Assembly (NCBI RefSeq): GCF_032814565.1
Contig: NZ_CP136521.1
Coordinates: 1,026,501-1,090,500, forward strand
Source of the DNA: Hwangdonia lutea
Lineage (GTDB): Bacteria; Bacteroidota; Bacteroidia; Flavobacteriales; Flavobacteriaceae
DNA: 64,000 bases
Direction of reading: 5' to 3'
The position numbers were made by a program, and so were the translations under genes. Positions 53,716 through 62,818 of the stretch are shown piece by piece. Below the pieces are notes generated by a model. It had not been told where the DNA came from. It did no database searches and saw nothing but the letters and a program-made list of their open reading frames with translations. Each line of letters opens with the position of its first letter. Position 1 is the first letter of the stretch.

Positions 53716-53750
53716 AAACATTTTGGAGAAGCCACACAACACTCGCGAAC

Positions 53751-53831
53751 CCTTTATTAACAAAGGTTTAATGTGTTATGTCTATAAATTGCATTAAATT
53801 AAAAGTGGTACAAAATTACCCGGTTGGGTAA
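53751..53831 (-). promoter_or_regulatory. Inverted repeats between activator gene and sigma-54 promoter
   Basis: TTACCC-GGTT-GGGTAA (53816-53831) and CCTTT-ATTAAC-AAAGG (53751-53766) lie about 105-120 and 40-55 nt upstream of the -24 box. The first may be the enhancer site of the NtrC-type protein or a weak terminator of its gene (it is followed by TTTTG on the minus strand); the sequence cannot decide. Confidence 0.4.
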
Positions 53832-53849
53832 AAATGCATCAGTGAAGGA

Positions 53850-55178
53850 TTATTCAGAAAGTTTTTGACGAATGGTCTTTCTGCTTATTTGAAGAATTTC
53901 TGCAGCTTTGGTTTTATTGTTTCCTGTGGCGCGCAGTACTTTCTCGATGTATTTTTTTTCGATGGCTTTAAGAGGCAATAATTCTTCCGATGAAAACTCT
54001 AAGCTGTATTTTAGGTGCTCCGGCAACTGCTCAATATCCACAATTTTATCGCTCATAATTACCGCACGTTGTATGATGTTTTCCAACTCACGAATATTCC
54101 CGGGCCAATTATACCGATTTAAAATCTCCGAAGCTTGTGGTGTAATTTTCATAAACCGGTCTTTATATTCAATACCGTATTTAAAAAGAAATTTATCTAC
54201 CAACAACGGAATGTCCTCTTTTCGCTCTCGCAATGGCGAAACATTAATCTCAACAACGGTTAAGCGGTAATACAAATCTTCGCGAAACGTTTTTGTTTGC
54301 ATCATTTCCTGCAAGTCGCTATTGGTTGCTGCAATTATTCTAACATCTATTTTTTCGGGTTTTGTAGCGCCAACCTTAACCACTTCTTTCTCCTGTAAAA
54401 CACGCAATAAACGCGATTGCACTCCCAGTGAAGCGTTACCTATTTCGTCTAAAAAAATAGTACCACCGTTGGCGGCTTGAAAAAAACCATCCCTATTGGT
54501 TTCGGCTCCTGTAAAAGCTCCTTTAATGTAACCGAATAATTCCGCTTCCAACAAATTTTCGGGGATTCCGCCACAGTTCACCGCAATAAATGGTGCTCTT
54601 GCAAACTTGCCCTGGTAATGTATAGCACGAGCAACCAACTCTTTACCCGTACCGCTTTCGCCCTTAATAAAAACGGTGGCCTTATTGTTTTTTACACGCT
54701 CAATAATTTGAATAATGTTATTGATTTTTTCCGAGTTCCCAATAATTTCACCATAAACACCATTTTTTTCTTTGGAGATATTAACCGTTTTTTGAGGGTC
54801 TTTTTCTGAAGTTAACAGCGAATGGTCTACAGCTGTTTTTAGCTCGTCTTTTGTAAAGGGTTTTGTTAAATAATCAACGGCACCTGATTTAATACTTGAC
54901 AATGCGTCTTGAAAAGATGGATAACCGGTTACTACCAATTTGGGTAATTTCGGATAATGCTCGGACACAAATTTTATGAGTTCTGAGCCATCAATTTCGG
55001 GCATTTTTAAATCGGTAATCAATAAATCAATTTTGGTATCGCGCAAAATGGTTACGGCTTCTTTTACCGACATGGCTTTAAAAGTATGGTAGTTCCACGA
55101 TTGTAAATGACGCTGAATAAGTTCTAGAATATCAACATCGTCATCAACTATTAGTATGTTTTCTTTGCGCAATTGCAT
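53850..55178 (-). CDS. Sigma-54-dependent response regulator, NtrC type
   Basis: 442 residues. Receiver domain 1-120 with phosphoacceptor Asp in LLITDLKMPE near 57 and TKPF. AAA+ domain about 140-370 with Walker A GESGTGKE, the sigma-54-contacting GAFTGA, Walker B GGTIFLDEIG and the arginine-finger region. C-terminal Fis-type helix-turn-helix NKTKAAEILQISRKTIRQKL. Encoded 2 nt after its histidine kinase. The sigma-54 promoter 135 nt downstream is the obvious candidate target. Confidence 0.95.
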   Translation of the reverse strand: MQLRKENILIVDDDVDILELIQRHLQSWNYHTFKAMSVKEAVTILRDTKIDLLITDLKMPEIDGSELIKFVSEHYPKLPKLVVTGYPSFQDALSSIKSGAVDYLTKPFTKDELKTAVDHSLLTSEKDPQKTVNISKEKNGVYGEIIGNSEKINNIIQIIERVKNNKATVFIKGESGTGKELVARAIHYQGKFARAPFIAVNCGGIPENLLEAELFGYIKGAFTGAETNRDGFFQAANGGTIFLDEIGNASLGVQSRLLRVLQEKEVVKVGATKPEKIDVRIIAATNSDLQEMMQTKTFREDLYYRLTVVEINVSPLRERKEDIPLLVDKFLFKYGIEYKDRFMKITPQASEILNRYNWPGNIRELENIIQRAVIMSDKIVDIEQLPEHLKYSLEFSSEELLPLKAIEKKYIEKVLRATGNNKTKAAEILQISRKTIRQKLSE

Positions 55179-55180
55179 GA

Positions 55181-56275
55181 TTAAGATTTTGGTAAAGTAA
55201 TTGTAAATATAGCACCTTTATTTGGGTTATTTTGTGCCGTTACCGTGCCTTTGTGTGAGGCCACAATACCATGAACCACGCTTAAACCCAACCCAGAACC
55301 ATCTCCGGTTGGTTTGGTGGTAAAAAATGGCTGAAACACTTTTTCCAAAGCCTCGGGCGTAAAGCCTTTACCTTCATCGGAAATTTTAAGAATTACTTCT
55401 TTTTTATTTTGAAGAGCCTCAACAGTTACCAAGCCGTTTTTTGGCGAAAAATAAATCGCATTCATTAAAAGATTAAAAATAATTTGGGTAAGCTGAATCG
55501 GGTCTGCCCGCAACCATAGCTCTTCATCTTCTATTTTTACAATGTATTTAACCTGCTCTTTCCTGAAGGTCGCATCTAATAAATGAATGGCGTTTTTAAT
55601 GTTAGGAATGATGTTTACCCGCTTCATTTCTTGAGGCATTTCGCAAGCAAAAAACATTAACTTTTTAACCACTTCTCTCGAAAAAATAGCATTTTGGATA
55701 ATTTTATCCAAATCCACCAGTCCCTTTTTATTGTTTTTTAAATCAGATTTTAGCAATTCGGCAAAGCCTAAAATATTGGCCAATGGCGTATTGAGTTCGT
55801 GTGCAATTCCAGCGGTAATTTCGCCTAAAATGCTCAATCGGCCCGCATGCTCCATTTGCCGTTTTAAGGATGCTTCTCTTTTTTGAATTTCAATATGCTC
55901 CAGCAGATTGCCTACTTTTAAAGCGACATTATTTAGCAATAATTGTTCTTCCTTTAAAAAACTGTTTTTGTTAAATTCCGATCCGTTTAAACAAGCTTTT
56001 ATTTCACCTTGAACCTCATTAAAAATGCTAATATCAGATTGAATCGCTACAGCATCTTCAGAACATTTTCCAGTTCGAGCTGAAAATTCTCCACTCGTTA
56101 TGGAAATAACCGTTTTGTCTGGGTACTGAAAGCCTTTTTTTAGGCTCCTTGCTATGGCTTTTAGGGTGTCTTCTAAAAGTTCGGCATTGGAATTTACGAT
56201 AATAGACGACACTTCGTAAAGGCAGGTTAACTCCTTAATGCGCTCTTGTAATGCTTGTTCCGTTTTATTACCCAT
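55181..56275 (-). CDS. Cytoplasmic histidine kinase paired with the NtrC-type regulator
   Basis: 365 residues from the ATG at 56275 (an upstream TTG at 56290 is less likely). No membrane segment. The N-terminal 130 residues are a GAF-like sensor region starting in a coiled coil (TEQALQERIKELTCLYEVSSII); the dimerisation box is GEITAGIAHELNTPLANILGFAE; ATPase boxes are NLLMNAIYFSP, ISDEGKGFTPEALEKVFQPFFTTK and GDGSGLGLSVV. It senses a cytoplasmic signal of unknown kind and phosphorylates the next protein. Confidence 0.93.
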   Translation of the reverse strand: MGNKTEQALQERIKELTCLYEVSSIIVNSNAELLEDTLKAIARSLKKGFQYPDKTVISITSGEFSARTGKCSEDAVAIQSDISIFNEVQGEIKACLNGSEFNKNSFLKEEQLLLNNVALKVGNLLEHIEIQKREASLKRQMEHAGRLSILGEITAGIAHELNTPLANILGFAELLKSDLKNNKKGLVDLDKIIQNAIFSREVVKKLMFFACEMPQEMKRVNIIPNIKNAIHLLDATFRKEQVKYIVKIEDEELWLRADPIQLTQIIFNLLMNAIYFSPKNGLVTVEALQNKKEVILKISDEGKGFTPEALEKVFQPFFTTKPTGDGSGLGLSVVHGIVASHKGTVTAQNNPNKGAIFTITLPKS

Positions 56276-56412
56276 GGCAATCAAATTCAATAAATTTACG
56301 GCGTCTATTTTTGCTTTCTTCTAAAAAAACTTAATGAAAACGCAAAAAAACACACGCCGCAATTTAGCTTTAAAAAATCCTAATTTATTGATTTTTTATT
56401 GATAATAGCGTT

Positions 56413-56443
56413 AGTGGCTGGGAATCATTTTATTTCCAGCCAC
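56413..56443 (-). terminator. Hairpin at the end of the RND efflux operon
   Basis: GTGGCTGG (56414-56421) / CCAGCCAC (56436-56443), an 8-bp perfect stem spanning the stop codon of the outer-membrane factor gene. No T-run follows, so it may protect the 3' end rather than terminate transcription alone. Confidence 0.5.
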
Positions 56444-57842
56444 CACCAAGCGCTTGATATAAATCTACAATGGCTTGCAATTGGCTATTCTTTGCGTTTA
56501 CCAAACTTAAACTAGAGTTAAGCGCATTTTCTTCGGCTCGTAGAACTTCCAGATAATTTGCCAAACCATTGTTTAATAATTCTTCGGAATAATCTGTCGC
56601 TAATCTATACGCATCAAATTCCTTTTGTTTGATGTCTATGATTTGGGATGCCGAATTGTAGGCAAACATCGCATCAGACACTTCTTTTGAAGCTACCAAC
56701 AAAGATTGCACAAAATTTAAACGCGCTTGTTCTTGTCTGGCTTGCGAAACTTCATATTCCGTTTTAATTTTTCTTCCGTTTAAAATAGGCTGTGTAAGTC
56801 CACCAACAATATTAGCAAACAGGGAATTGGCACTAAACAATTCGTCCAATTCCAAACTTTGAAAACCACCATTGGCAGACAAGGTTAACGACGGATAAAA
56901 GTGGCTTCGTGCTACATTGGTCAATTCAAATGCATGCCGTAAATTATATTCTGCGGCAATTACATCTGGCCGGTTACTCAAAAGTTGCGCGGGAATTCCC
57001 AATGGCAAATCTGATGTAATAACTTGTGCTTCAAGAGTTGATCGATCCATTTCCTTTGGCATATCGCCCAAAAGAATGGCCAATGTATTCTCTAAAATAT
57101 GGGATTGATTTTTTAAATCGACCAAAATGGCTTGCGCGGTATACAAAAGTGCTTCGGTTTGTTTTACACTAACTTCGGTTCCGTTTCCGGCATCTTTTAA
57201 AGCTTTTGATGTTTCTAAACCATGACCTCTTGTTTCAATGGTTTGTTGGGTGATTAAAATTTGCTCATCCACTGCCAATAACTGATAATATACAGAGGCG
57301 ATATTGGCAATCAGTCGTGTTTTTACGGCCTTATGGGCGGCAACTGTTTGTAAGTAACTTGCTTGAGCTGCACGTTTGCTCGATCTAATTTTACCCCAAA
57401 TATCGGCTTCCCACGATAAGGCTCCCGTTAATTCATACTGATTTAACGACCCGTTGAAAAAAGAACCAAACTGACTGTTTTTTGCCAATTCTTGATGCGT
57501 GTATTTTGCATTGGCAGAAAATGTTGGATAATAGCCCGCTTTACCTTGTTTAAAATAGGCTTCGGAAGCTATAATTTGTTGTAATGCCACCCGAATATCG
57601 ATATTGTTCTCCAACCCTTTTTCAATATATTGGGTTAGAATAGGATCGGTAAACAAGGTTTTCCAAGACACATTGGCAATGGTTAAACTATCTGATTGAA
57701 TATTATCGGTTCTAAATTTAGCTTCATCGATATTTAATTCCGATAATTCGGGCTGCGCGTACTCTTTGGCAACAAAACATGATTGTAGCGTAAACATCAA
57801 AACGATTACGAAACTAAATTTTATGATTATTGATTTTTTCAT
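56430..57842 (-). CDS. NodT-type outer-membrane factor of an RND efflux pump
   Basis: 470 residues, lipoprotein with signal ending QSCF (Cys22). Typical NodT/OprM features: SVYYQLLAVDEQILITQQT near 185, LLSNRPDVIAAEYNLRHAFE near 286, FYPSLTLSANGGFQS near 313, and a C-terminal LVNAKNSQLQAIVDLYQALGGGW. Forms the exit tunnel for the RND pump. Last gene of a four-gene operon, 25 nt after the pump gene. Confidence 0.93.
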   Translation of the reverse strand: MKKSIIIKFSFVIVLMFTLQSCFVAKEYAQPELSELNIDEAKFRTDNIQSDSLTIANVSWKTLFTDPILTQYIEKGLENNIDIRVALQQIIASEAYFKQGKAGYYPTFSANAKYTHQELAKNSQFGSFFNGSLNQYELTGALSWEADIWGKIRSSKRAAQASYLQTVAAHKAVKTRLIANIASVYYQLLAVDEQILITQQTIETRGHGLETSKALKDAGNGTEVSVKQTEALLYTAQAILVDLKNQSHILENTLAILLGDMPKEMDRSTLEAQVITSDLPLGIPAQLLSNRPDVIAAEYNLRHAFELTNVARSHFYPSLTLSANGGFQSLELDELFSANSLFANIVGGLTQPILNGRKIKTEYEVSQARQEQARLNFVQSLLVASKEVSDAMFAYNSASQIIDIKQKEFDAYRLATDYSEELLNNGLANYLEVLRAEENALNSSLSLVNAKNSQLQAIVDLYQALGGGWK

Positions 57843-57867
57843 TTTATTAAACTTTTCAAATTGAAAA

Positions 57868-60800
57868 CTATGCTTCCTCTATTTCTACAATTGGTTTCGA
57901 GCTCACTTTCTCATGTAACCATTGGAATAAAATATATAGAATCGGGATGATAAACACCCCTAAAACCGTTCCTATTAACATTCCTCCAACAGCTCCAGTA
58001 CCAATAGCTTTGTTTCCTTCAGACCCAACACCTGTGGCTAAAACCAATGGCATCAATCCAAATATAAAAGCTAAAGAGGTCATTAAAATTGGGCGTAAAC
58101 GCGCTTTTGCACCATCGATGGCCGCGTTTAAAATTGTTTCACCTTGTCGGCGTCTTTGTATGGCAAATTCTACAATTAGAATCGCATTCTTCGCCAACAA
58201 ACCAATGAGCATGATGAGTGCAATTTGGAAATAAATATTGTTTTCCAAACCGGCGAGCTTTGTGGATATAAACGCTCCAAAAACTCCCAGAGGCAACGAA
58301 AATAATACCGCAAACGGAATTAAATAACTTTCATATTGTGCCGCTAACAAAAAGTACACAAATACGATAACCAAAAATAAAATCATGGTCGTTTGGTTTC
58401 CTGCTGCTAACTCTTCGCGGGTTAACCCAGAATATACCGTAGTATAGTTACTTGGCAACGATGCTGCAACTTCTTCAACGGCCGCAATACCGTCTCCGGT
58501 ACTAAATCCAGGATTTAAAGCTCCAGTAATTGATGTGGAGTTAAACAAGTTAAAACGCGTAACCGATTGTGGGCCAAAATCACGCTCTAAACTCACAAAT
58601 TGAGTAATTGGAGCCATGTCTCCAGAGCCCGTTTTCACATAAAAATTATTCAAATCCTGCGCCACTGCCCTATCTTCCGGCATGGCTTGAATATACACCC
58701 GTAATTGCTTTCCGAAGCGCGAAAAATCGGCCGCATAAACACTACCAATATAACCTTGCATGGTGCTGAAAATACTGTTGATATTTACACCGTATTCTTT
58801 CGCCAATGGCATATTGATTTCCATTTTATATTGCGGATATTTTGTACTAAAGGAAGAATTGGCATATTGGAACTCCGGTCGCTGACTCAGTTTGGAAATA
58901 AAATCTTGATTCGCTTGGTCTAAGGAAGCAAAATCTCCTCCCGTTCTATCCAATAAATTCACTTCAACACCCGCAGAATTTCCAAAACCTGGAATACTCG
59001 GTGGTGAGAAGAAAATAATATTCGCTTCCGGAATAGATGCTGCCATCCCAAACAATCTACCAATAATGGCTTTAGACGAGGTCTCATCAGTGGTACGTTC
59101 ACTCCAATTTTTCAGTTTAACAAAGCCTAAACCATAGTTGCTTCCGGCGCCGCTTATTAAACTTCTACCGTTAATTAGGGTGACACCTTCAACGCCTTCA
59201 ACAGCCGTAATTTTATCGCGTAAAATATTATTCACTTCTGCTGTTCTATCGATCGAGGCTCCAGGTGGCAATTCTACATTTACAAACACAATGCCTCTAT
59301 CTTCATCTGGCACAAAGCCCGTTGGCGTGGTTGAAGATGCGTACCAAATACCAGCTACTGCCGCTAAAAGTATAACCGCATTTATCCATTTATGCTTATA
59401 TAAAAAATGTAAAGATTGTCCGTATTTTTGGGTCAAGGCCGTAAAACCGGTATTAAATGCTTTGTAAAAACGCTGTAAATAGGTTCTTTTCTTTTCTTCC
59501 TCCGAATGTGGTTTTAAAAATATAGCACATAAGGCCGGACTTAAAGTCAAAGCGTTCACTGCCGAAATAATAATCGCTACAATTAAGGTTACACCAAACT
59601 GCTCGTAAAACACTCCTGTTGGACCGGTAATAAAAGTTACGGGAACAAATACCGCAGCCATCACCAAAGTAATAGAAACGATGGCACCGGAGATTTCGCT
59701 CATAGCCGTTATGGTTGCTTTTTGCACATCTTTTGCGCCCTGATCAATTTTAGCATGAACCGCTTCTACCACAACAATGGCATCATCTACCACAATCCCA
59801 ATCGCTAGAAGCAAGGCAAAAAGCGTTAGTAAGTTAATGGAGTACCCAAATAAATTCAGAAAGAAAAACGTACCAACAATAGATACCGGAACCGCTATTG
59901 CAGGAATTAACGTTGATCTGAAATCCTGTAAAAACAAAAACACTACTATAAAAACCAGTATAAACGCTTCTATTAAGGTAGTTGTTACTTTATTTACCGA
60001 AGCATTTAAAAACTCATTGGTATCGTAAGGAATCAAATAATCAATGCCTTCTGGAAAATCTTGAGCCAACAAATCCAATTCTGCTTTTACTTCTTCAATA
60101 ATAGCCTGCGCATCCGATCCTTTGGTTTGAAAAACACCAATGGCAACACTCGGATTTCCGTTGGTTTTTGCACTTCCCGCATAAGATTGCGCATCTAATT
60201 CTATTTTTGCAACATCTTTTAACCTAAGGTAATTGCCTTCACCTAACGATTTTAAGATGATATTTTCATATTGCTCTTGGTTTTTATACCGCCCATCATA
60301 GGTAATCACATACGAAAATGCTTCACCGTTATTTTCACCCAAAGTACCAGCTGCTACTTCTTGACTTTGCTCATTTATAGCTGCAGTAATATCGGAAGGT
60401 GCCAACCCGTAAGCTGCTAATTTATCCGGTTTTAACCAAACCCGCATCGCATAATCTTTAGCGCCAAAAACAGAAACGTTTCCAACCCCATTAACACGCT
60501 GAAATGCCGGTACAACATTAATTTTTAAATAATTCTGTACATAGGTATCGTTATAGGCCTCATTGGTACTAAAAAAACTAATAAACATTAAGGCACTGGT
60601 TTGCTGTTTTTGCGTTACAACACCAATCTGTCTTACCGCTGCTGGCAGTAAAGGATTGGCGCGCGCCACACGGTTTTGCACGTTTACCGCTGCAATATCC
60701 GGATCGACATCTTGATCAAAATAAACGGTAATATTGGCTGTTCCGTTATTGGTTGCGGTAGAGGTAATGTAGGTCATCCCTTCCACACCATTAATTTGCT

Positions 60801-60999
60801 CTTCAATAGGAATGATGACACTCTCTAAAACCGTTCCTGCCGTTGCCCCAGGATATGAGGTGGATACTTGAATAGTTGGAGGTGCGATGTCTGGATATTG
60901 CGTTACCGACAGCGATTGCAACCCTAAAATACCCAAAATGACTATAATGATAGAGATTACTGTAGAAAGTACAGGTCTCGTTATAAATGTTTTTAACAT
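57868..60999 (-). CDS. RND (HAE1/AcrB-type) multidrug efflux transporter
   Basis: 1043 residues with twelve membrane segments and two large periplasmic loops. Proton-relay Asp pair in LLAIGIVVDDAIVVVEAVH near 403, the partner Lys in GLLAKNAILIVEFA near 933, GFVPDEDRG near 560, and N-terminal SVTQYPDIAPPTIQVSTSYPGA. Proton-driven export of hydrophobic compounds from the periplasm or inner membrane through adaptor and outer-membrane factor. Repression by the GbsR/MarR-type protein of the operon is expected. Confidence 0.95.
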   Translation of the reverse strand: MLKTFITRPVLSTVISIIIVILGILGLQSLSVTQYPDIAPPTIQVSTSYPGATAGTVLESVIIPIEEQINGVEGMTYITSTATNNGTANITVYFDQDVDPDIAAVNVQNRVARANPLLPAAVRQIGVVTQKQQTSALMFISFFSTNEAYNDTYVQNYLKINVVPAFQRVNGVGNVSVFGAKDYAMRVWLKPDKLAAYGLAPSDITAAINEQSQEVAAGTLGENNGEAFSYVITYDGRYKNQEQYENIILKSLGEGNYLRLKDVAKIELDAQSYAGSAKTNGNPSVAIGVFQTKGSDAQAIIEEVKAELDLLAQDFPEGIDYLIPYDTNEFLNASVNKVTTTLIEAFILVFIVVFLFLQDFRSTLIPAIAVPVSIVGTFFFLNLFGYSINLLTLFALLLAIGIVVDDAIVVVEAVHAKIDQGAKDVQKATITAMSEISGAIVSITLVMAAVFVPVTFITGPTGVFYEQFGVTLIVAIIISAVNALTLSPALCAIFLKPHSEEEKKRTYLQRFYKAFNTGFTALTQKYGQSLHFLYKHKWINAVILLAAVAGIWYASSTTPTGFVPDEDRGIVFVNVELPPGASIDRTAEVNNILRDKITAVEGVEGVTLINGRSLISGAGSNYGLGFVKLKNWSERTTDETSSKAIIGRLFGMAASIPEANIIFFSPPSIPGFGNSAGVEVNLLDRTGGDFASLDQANQDFISKLSQRPEFQYANSSFSTKYPQYKMEINMPLAKEYGVNINSIFSTMQGYIGSVYAADFSRFGKQLRVYIQAMPEDRAVAQDLNNFYVKTGSGDMAPITQFVSLERDFGPQSVTRFNLFNSTSITGALNPGFSTGDGIAAVEEVAASLPSNYTTVYSGLTREELAAGNQTTMILFLVIVFVYFLLAAQYESYLIPFAVLFSLPLGVFGAFISTKLAGLENNIYFQIALIMLIGLLAKNAILIVEFAIQRRRQGETILNAAIDGAKARLRPILMTSLAFIFGLMPLVLATGVGSEGNKAIGTGAVGGMLIGTVLGVFIIPILYILFQWLHEKVSSKPIVEIEEA

Positions 61000-61037
61000 A
61001 ATTGCTTGTGTTTACGTACTAAATAAAACGCTAAATA

Positions 61038-62180
61038 TTATTGAAACTCCGTTCGAATAGGCTGTGAAATGCTATCAAAATCGGAATTTTGAGGTTCCAC
61101 CAAAGTGCCGTCGCGTAATTTCCCTACGCCTTTTACAACGATGGTTTCACCTTTGTCCACACCCGATTCAACAATATATAAATTACCGCTCTGTCCTTTT
61201 ATTTTAATGGCTTTTGATATGGCAACCGTGGCATCATTCGCATCTTTTTTAAGTGTGTAAACAAACCTGTTGTTCTGATTCTCGAAAGTTGCCACCTGTG
61301 GTACCACTAAAGCATTTTCGTAAACTTTTGGTACTTTTATTGTTCCGCTGTTTCCATTGTTTAGGATGCCGTTCGAATTATTAAATAAAGCTCGAAACGA
61401 TACGGTTCCTGTTTGTTTATTGACTTGCGAGTTGATGGTTTCAATTTTTCCTTTTTCAGGATATTCACTACCATTGGCAAGAATTAGCGTAACTTCGGGG
61501 AGGTTTTTAATTTTTTCTTCTTTTGAATTGCCTTTGGCATTCTGAATAAAATCGATATACTCGCGTTCATTCATTGAAAAATAGGCATACACGTTACTTA
61601 TGTCTGAAACTGTGGTTAAAGGCGTTTGATTGGAAGGGCTAACCAACGCCCCTTTTCTTAAGCGAATATCACCAATATAACCATCTACAGGACTTTTTAT
61701 AGTACCGTAACCTATGTTTGAAACGATGCTGTTATAAGCACTTTTTGCCTGTTGTAATTTGGCTTTAGCGGTTTCCAATTGTACCGCACTAATTATGTTT
61801 TTTTCTACTAAAGGAATCAATTTATCTACCTCAACTTGAGCTGCATTTACATTTGCTTTTGCTGCTGCCGCATCTTGGTTCATGGCTTGTGTTTCTAGCC
61901 TAAATAAGGTTTGTCCTTTGCGTACTTTTTGTCCTTCGTCAACCAAAACATCAGTGATATAACCTGAAATTTTAGCTCGAACCTCACTATTTACAACACC
62001 TTCGATACTTGTTGGAAAGTTTGTAAAAGTGGTAACCGTTTTGGTTGGCACCGCCACAACGGGTAAAGCCATTGCGCTTTGTTTATTTGCTGCGGAATTT
62101 TGAGATGCTTTATCGTTTCCACAAGAAACGACCATGGAAAGCAATAAAAGTGGTACTATATTTTTAGTGATAAATTTCAT
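61038..62180 (-). CDS. RND efflux adaptor (AcrA-type), lipoprotein
   Basis: 380 residues with lipobox VVSC (Cys20). Order: lipoyl half (VRAKISGYITDVLVDEGQKVRKGQTLFRLE near 67-95), short coiled-coil hairpin (AAAAKANVNAAQVEVDKLIPLVEKNIISAVQLETAKAKL), second lipoyl half (GYIGDIRLRKGALVSP), beta-barrel and membrane-proximal domains. Connects pump and outer-membrane factor. Encoded between the regulator and the pump. Confidence 0.94.
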   Translation of the reverse strand: MKFITKNIVPLLLLSMVVSCGNDKASQNSAANKQSAMALPVVAVPTKTVTTFTNFPTSIEGVVNSEVRAKISGYITDVLVDEGQKVRKGQTLFRLETQAMNQDAAAAKANVNAAQVEVDKLIPLVEKNIISAVQLETAKAKLQQAKSAYNSIVSNIGYGTIKSPVDGYIGDIRLRKGALVSPSNQTPLTTVSDISNVYAYFSMNEREYIDFIQNAKGNSKEEKIKNLPEVTLILANGSEYPEKGKIETINSQVNKQTGTVSFRALFNNSNGILNNGNSGTIKVPKVYENALVVPQVATFENQNNRFVYTLKKDANDATVAISKAIKIKGQSGNLYIVESGVDKGETIVVKGVGKLRDGTLVEPQNSDFDSISQPIRTEFQ

Positions 62181-62191
62181 GTTTTAGTGTT

Positions 62192-62674
62192 TTAAGCTTG
62201 CTTTTTTAATTTTTCAATTTCAATTAATGTTTGATGTATTTTTACTAGTTGTTCATTCAAATGCTTCTCATATAATAAGCCCAGTGATTTTTCATTTTTA
62301 AATTTTTCTGGGTTATTTTCTTCATTAAACTGATTGATTTTTCGAACCATTTTAAGCCCCTTTTCCAAAAGGTGACTTTGCTGTTCCAAGGCGTTTTTAA
62401 TGTAAAAATCGGAGGTTCGAAAATATCGTTTTCGGTCTCCAGATTTAGTGTAATACTCAATATAACTTAATTGTAATAGTACATTTAGATTACTAGATAC
62501 GGAACTCTTACTCGCCTGCATGGTACTTACAATGTTTTCAAAACTCATTCCGTCGTGCGACGACAAAATAAGCAGCGCATAAATACGTGACGCTAAAGGC
62601 GATAAATTAGCGCGTTCCTCTAAATGAACACCCACTTCTTCGATAAGTTGCTGTTTTTGCTGAGACTGTTCCAT
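62192..62674 (-). CDS. GbsR/MarR-type transcription repressor of the efflux operon
   Basis: 160 residues. Winged-helix region PLASRIYALLILSSHDGMSFENIVSTMQASKSSVSSNLNVLLQLSYIEYYTKSGDRKRYF with a typical MarR/GbsR wing, then long helices for dimerisation. First gene of the efflux operon; it very probably binds the perfect palindrome just upstream of its own promoter and is released when a pump substrate accumulates. Confidence 0.9.
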   Translation of the reverse strand: MEQSQQKQQLIEEVGVHLEERANLSPLASRIYALLILSSHDGMSFENIVSTMQASKSSVSSNLNVLLQLSYIEYYTKSGDRKRYFRTSDFYIKNALEQQSHLLEKGLKMVRKINQFNEENNPEKFKNEKSLGLLYEKHLNEQLVKIHQTLIEIEKLKKQA

Positions 62675-62701
62675 TTTAGATTATCATTTAAATTAATGAT
62701 G

Positions 62702-62736
62702 CAAATATACGTTTAGTTCGATTCATACCGAACTAA
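62702..62736 (-). promoter_or_regulatory. Promoter and palindromic operator of the efflux operon
   Basis: On the minus strand the -7 element is TATATTTG (62709-62702), an exact TAnnTTTG. Directly upstream is a perfect 8-8-8 palindrome TTAGTTCG-N8-CGAACTAA (62713-62736), covering the -33 region where a repressor would block RNA polymerase. Strong candidate site for the GbsR/MarR-type protein. Confidence 0.75.
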
Positions 62737-62818
62737 TCAATGTTAAGTGTTTGTTAAAAAATTGAAAATGCAATAAAACTTAGGAAATTACATATAACAA
62801 TTTAAAAATCAACAGGTT

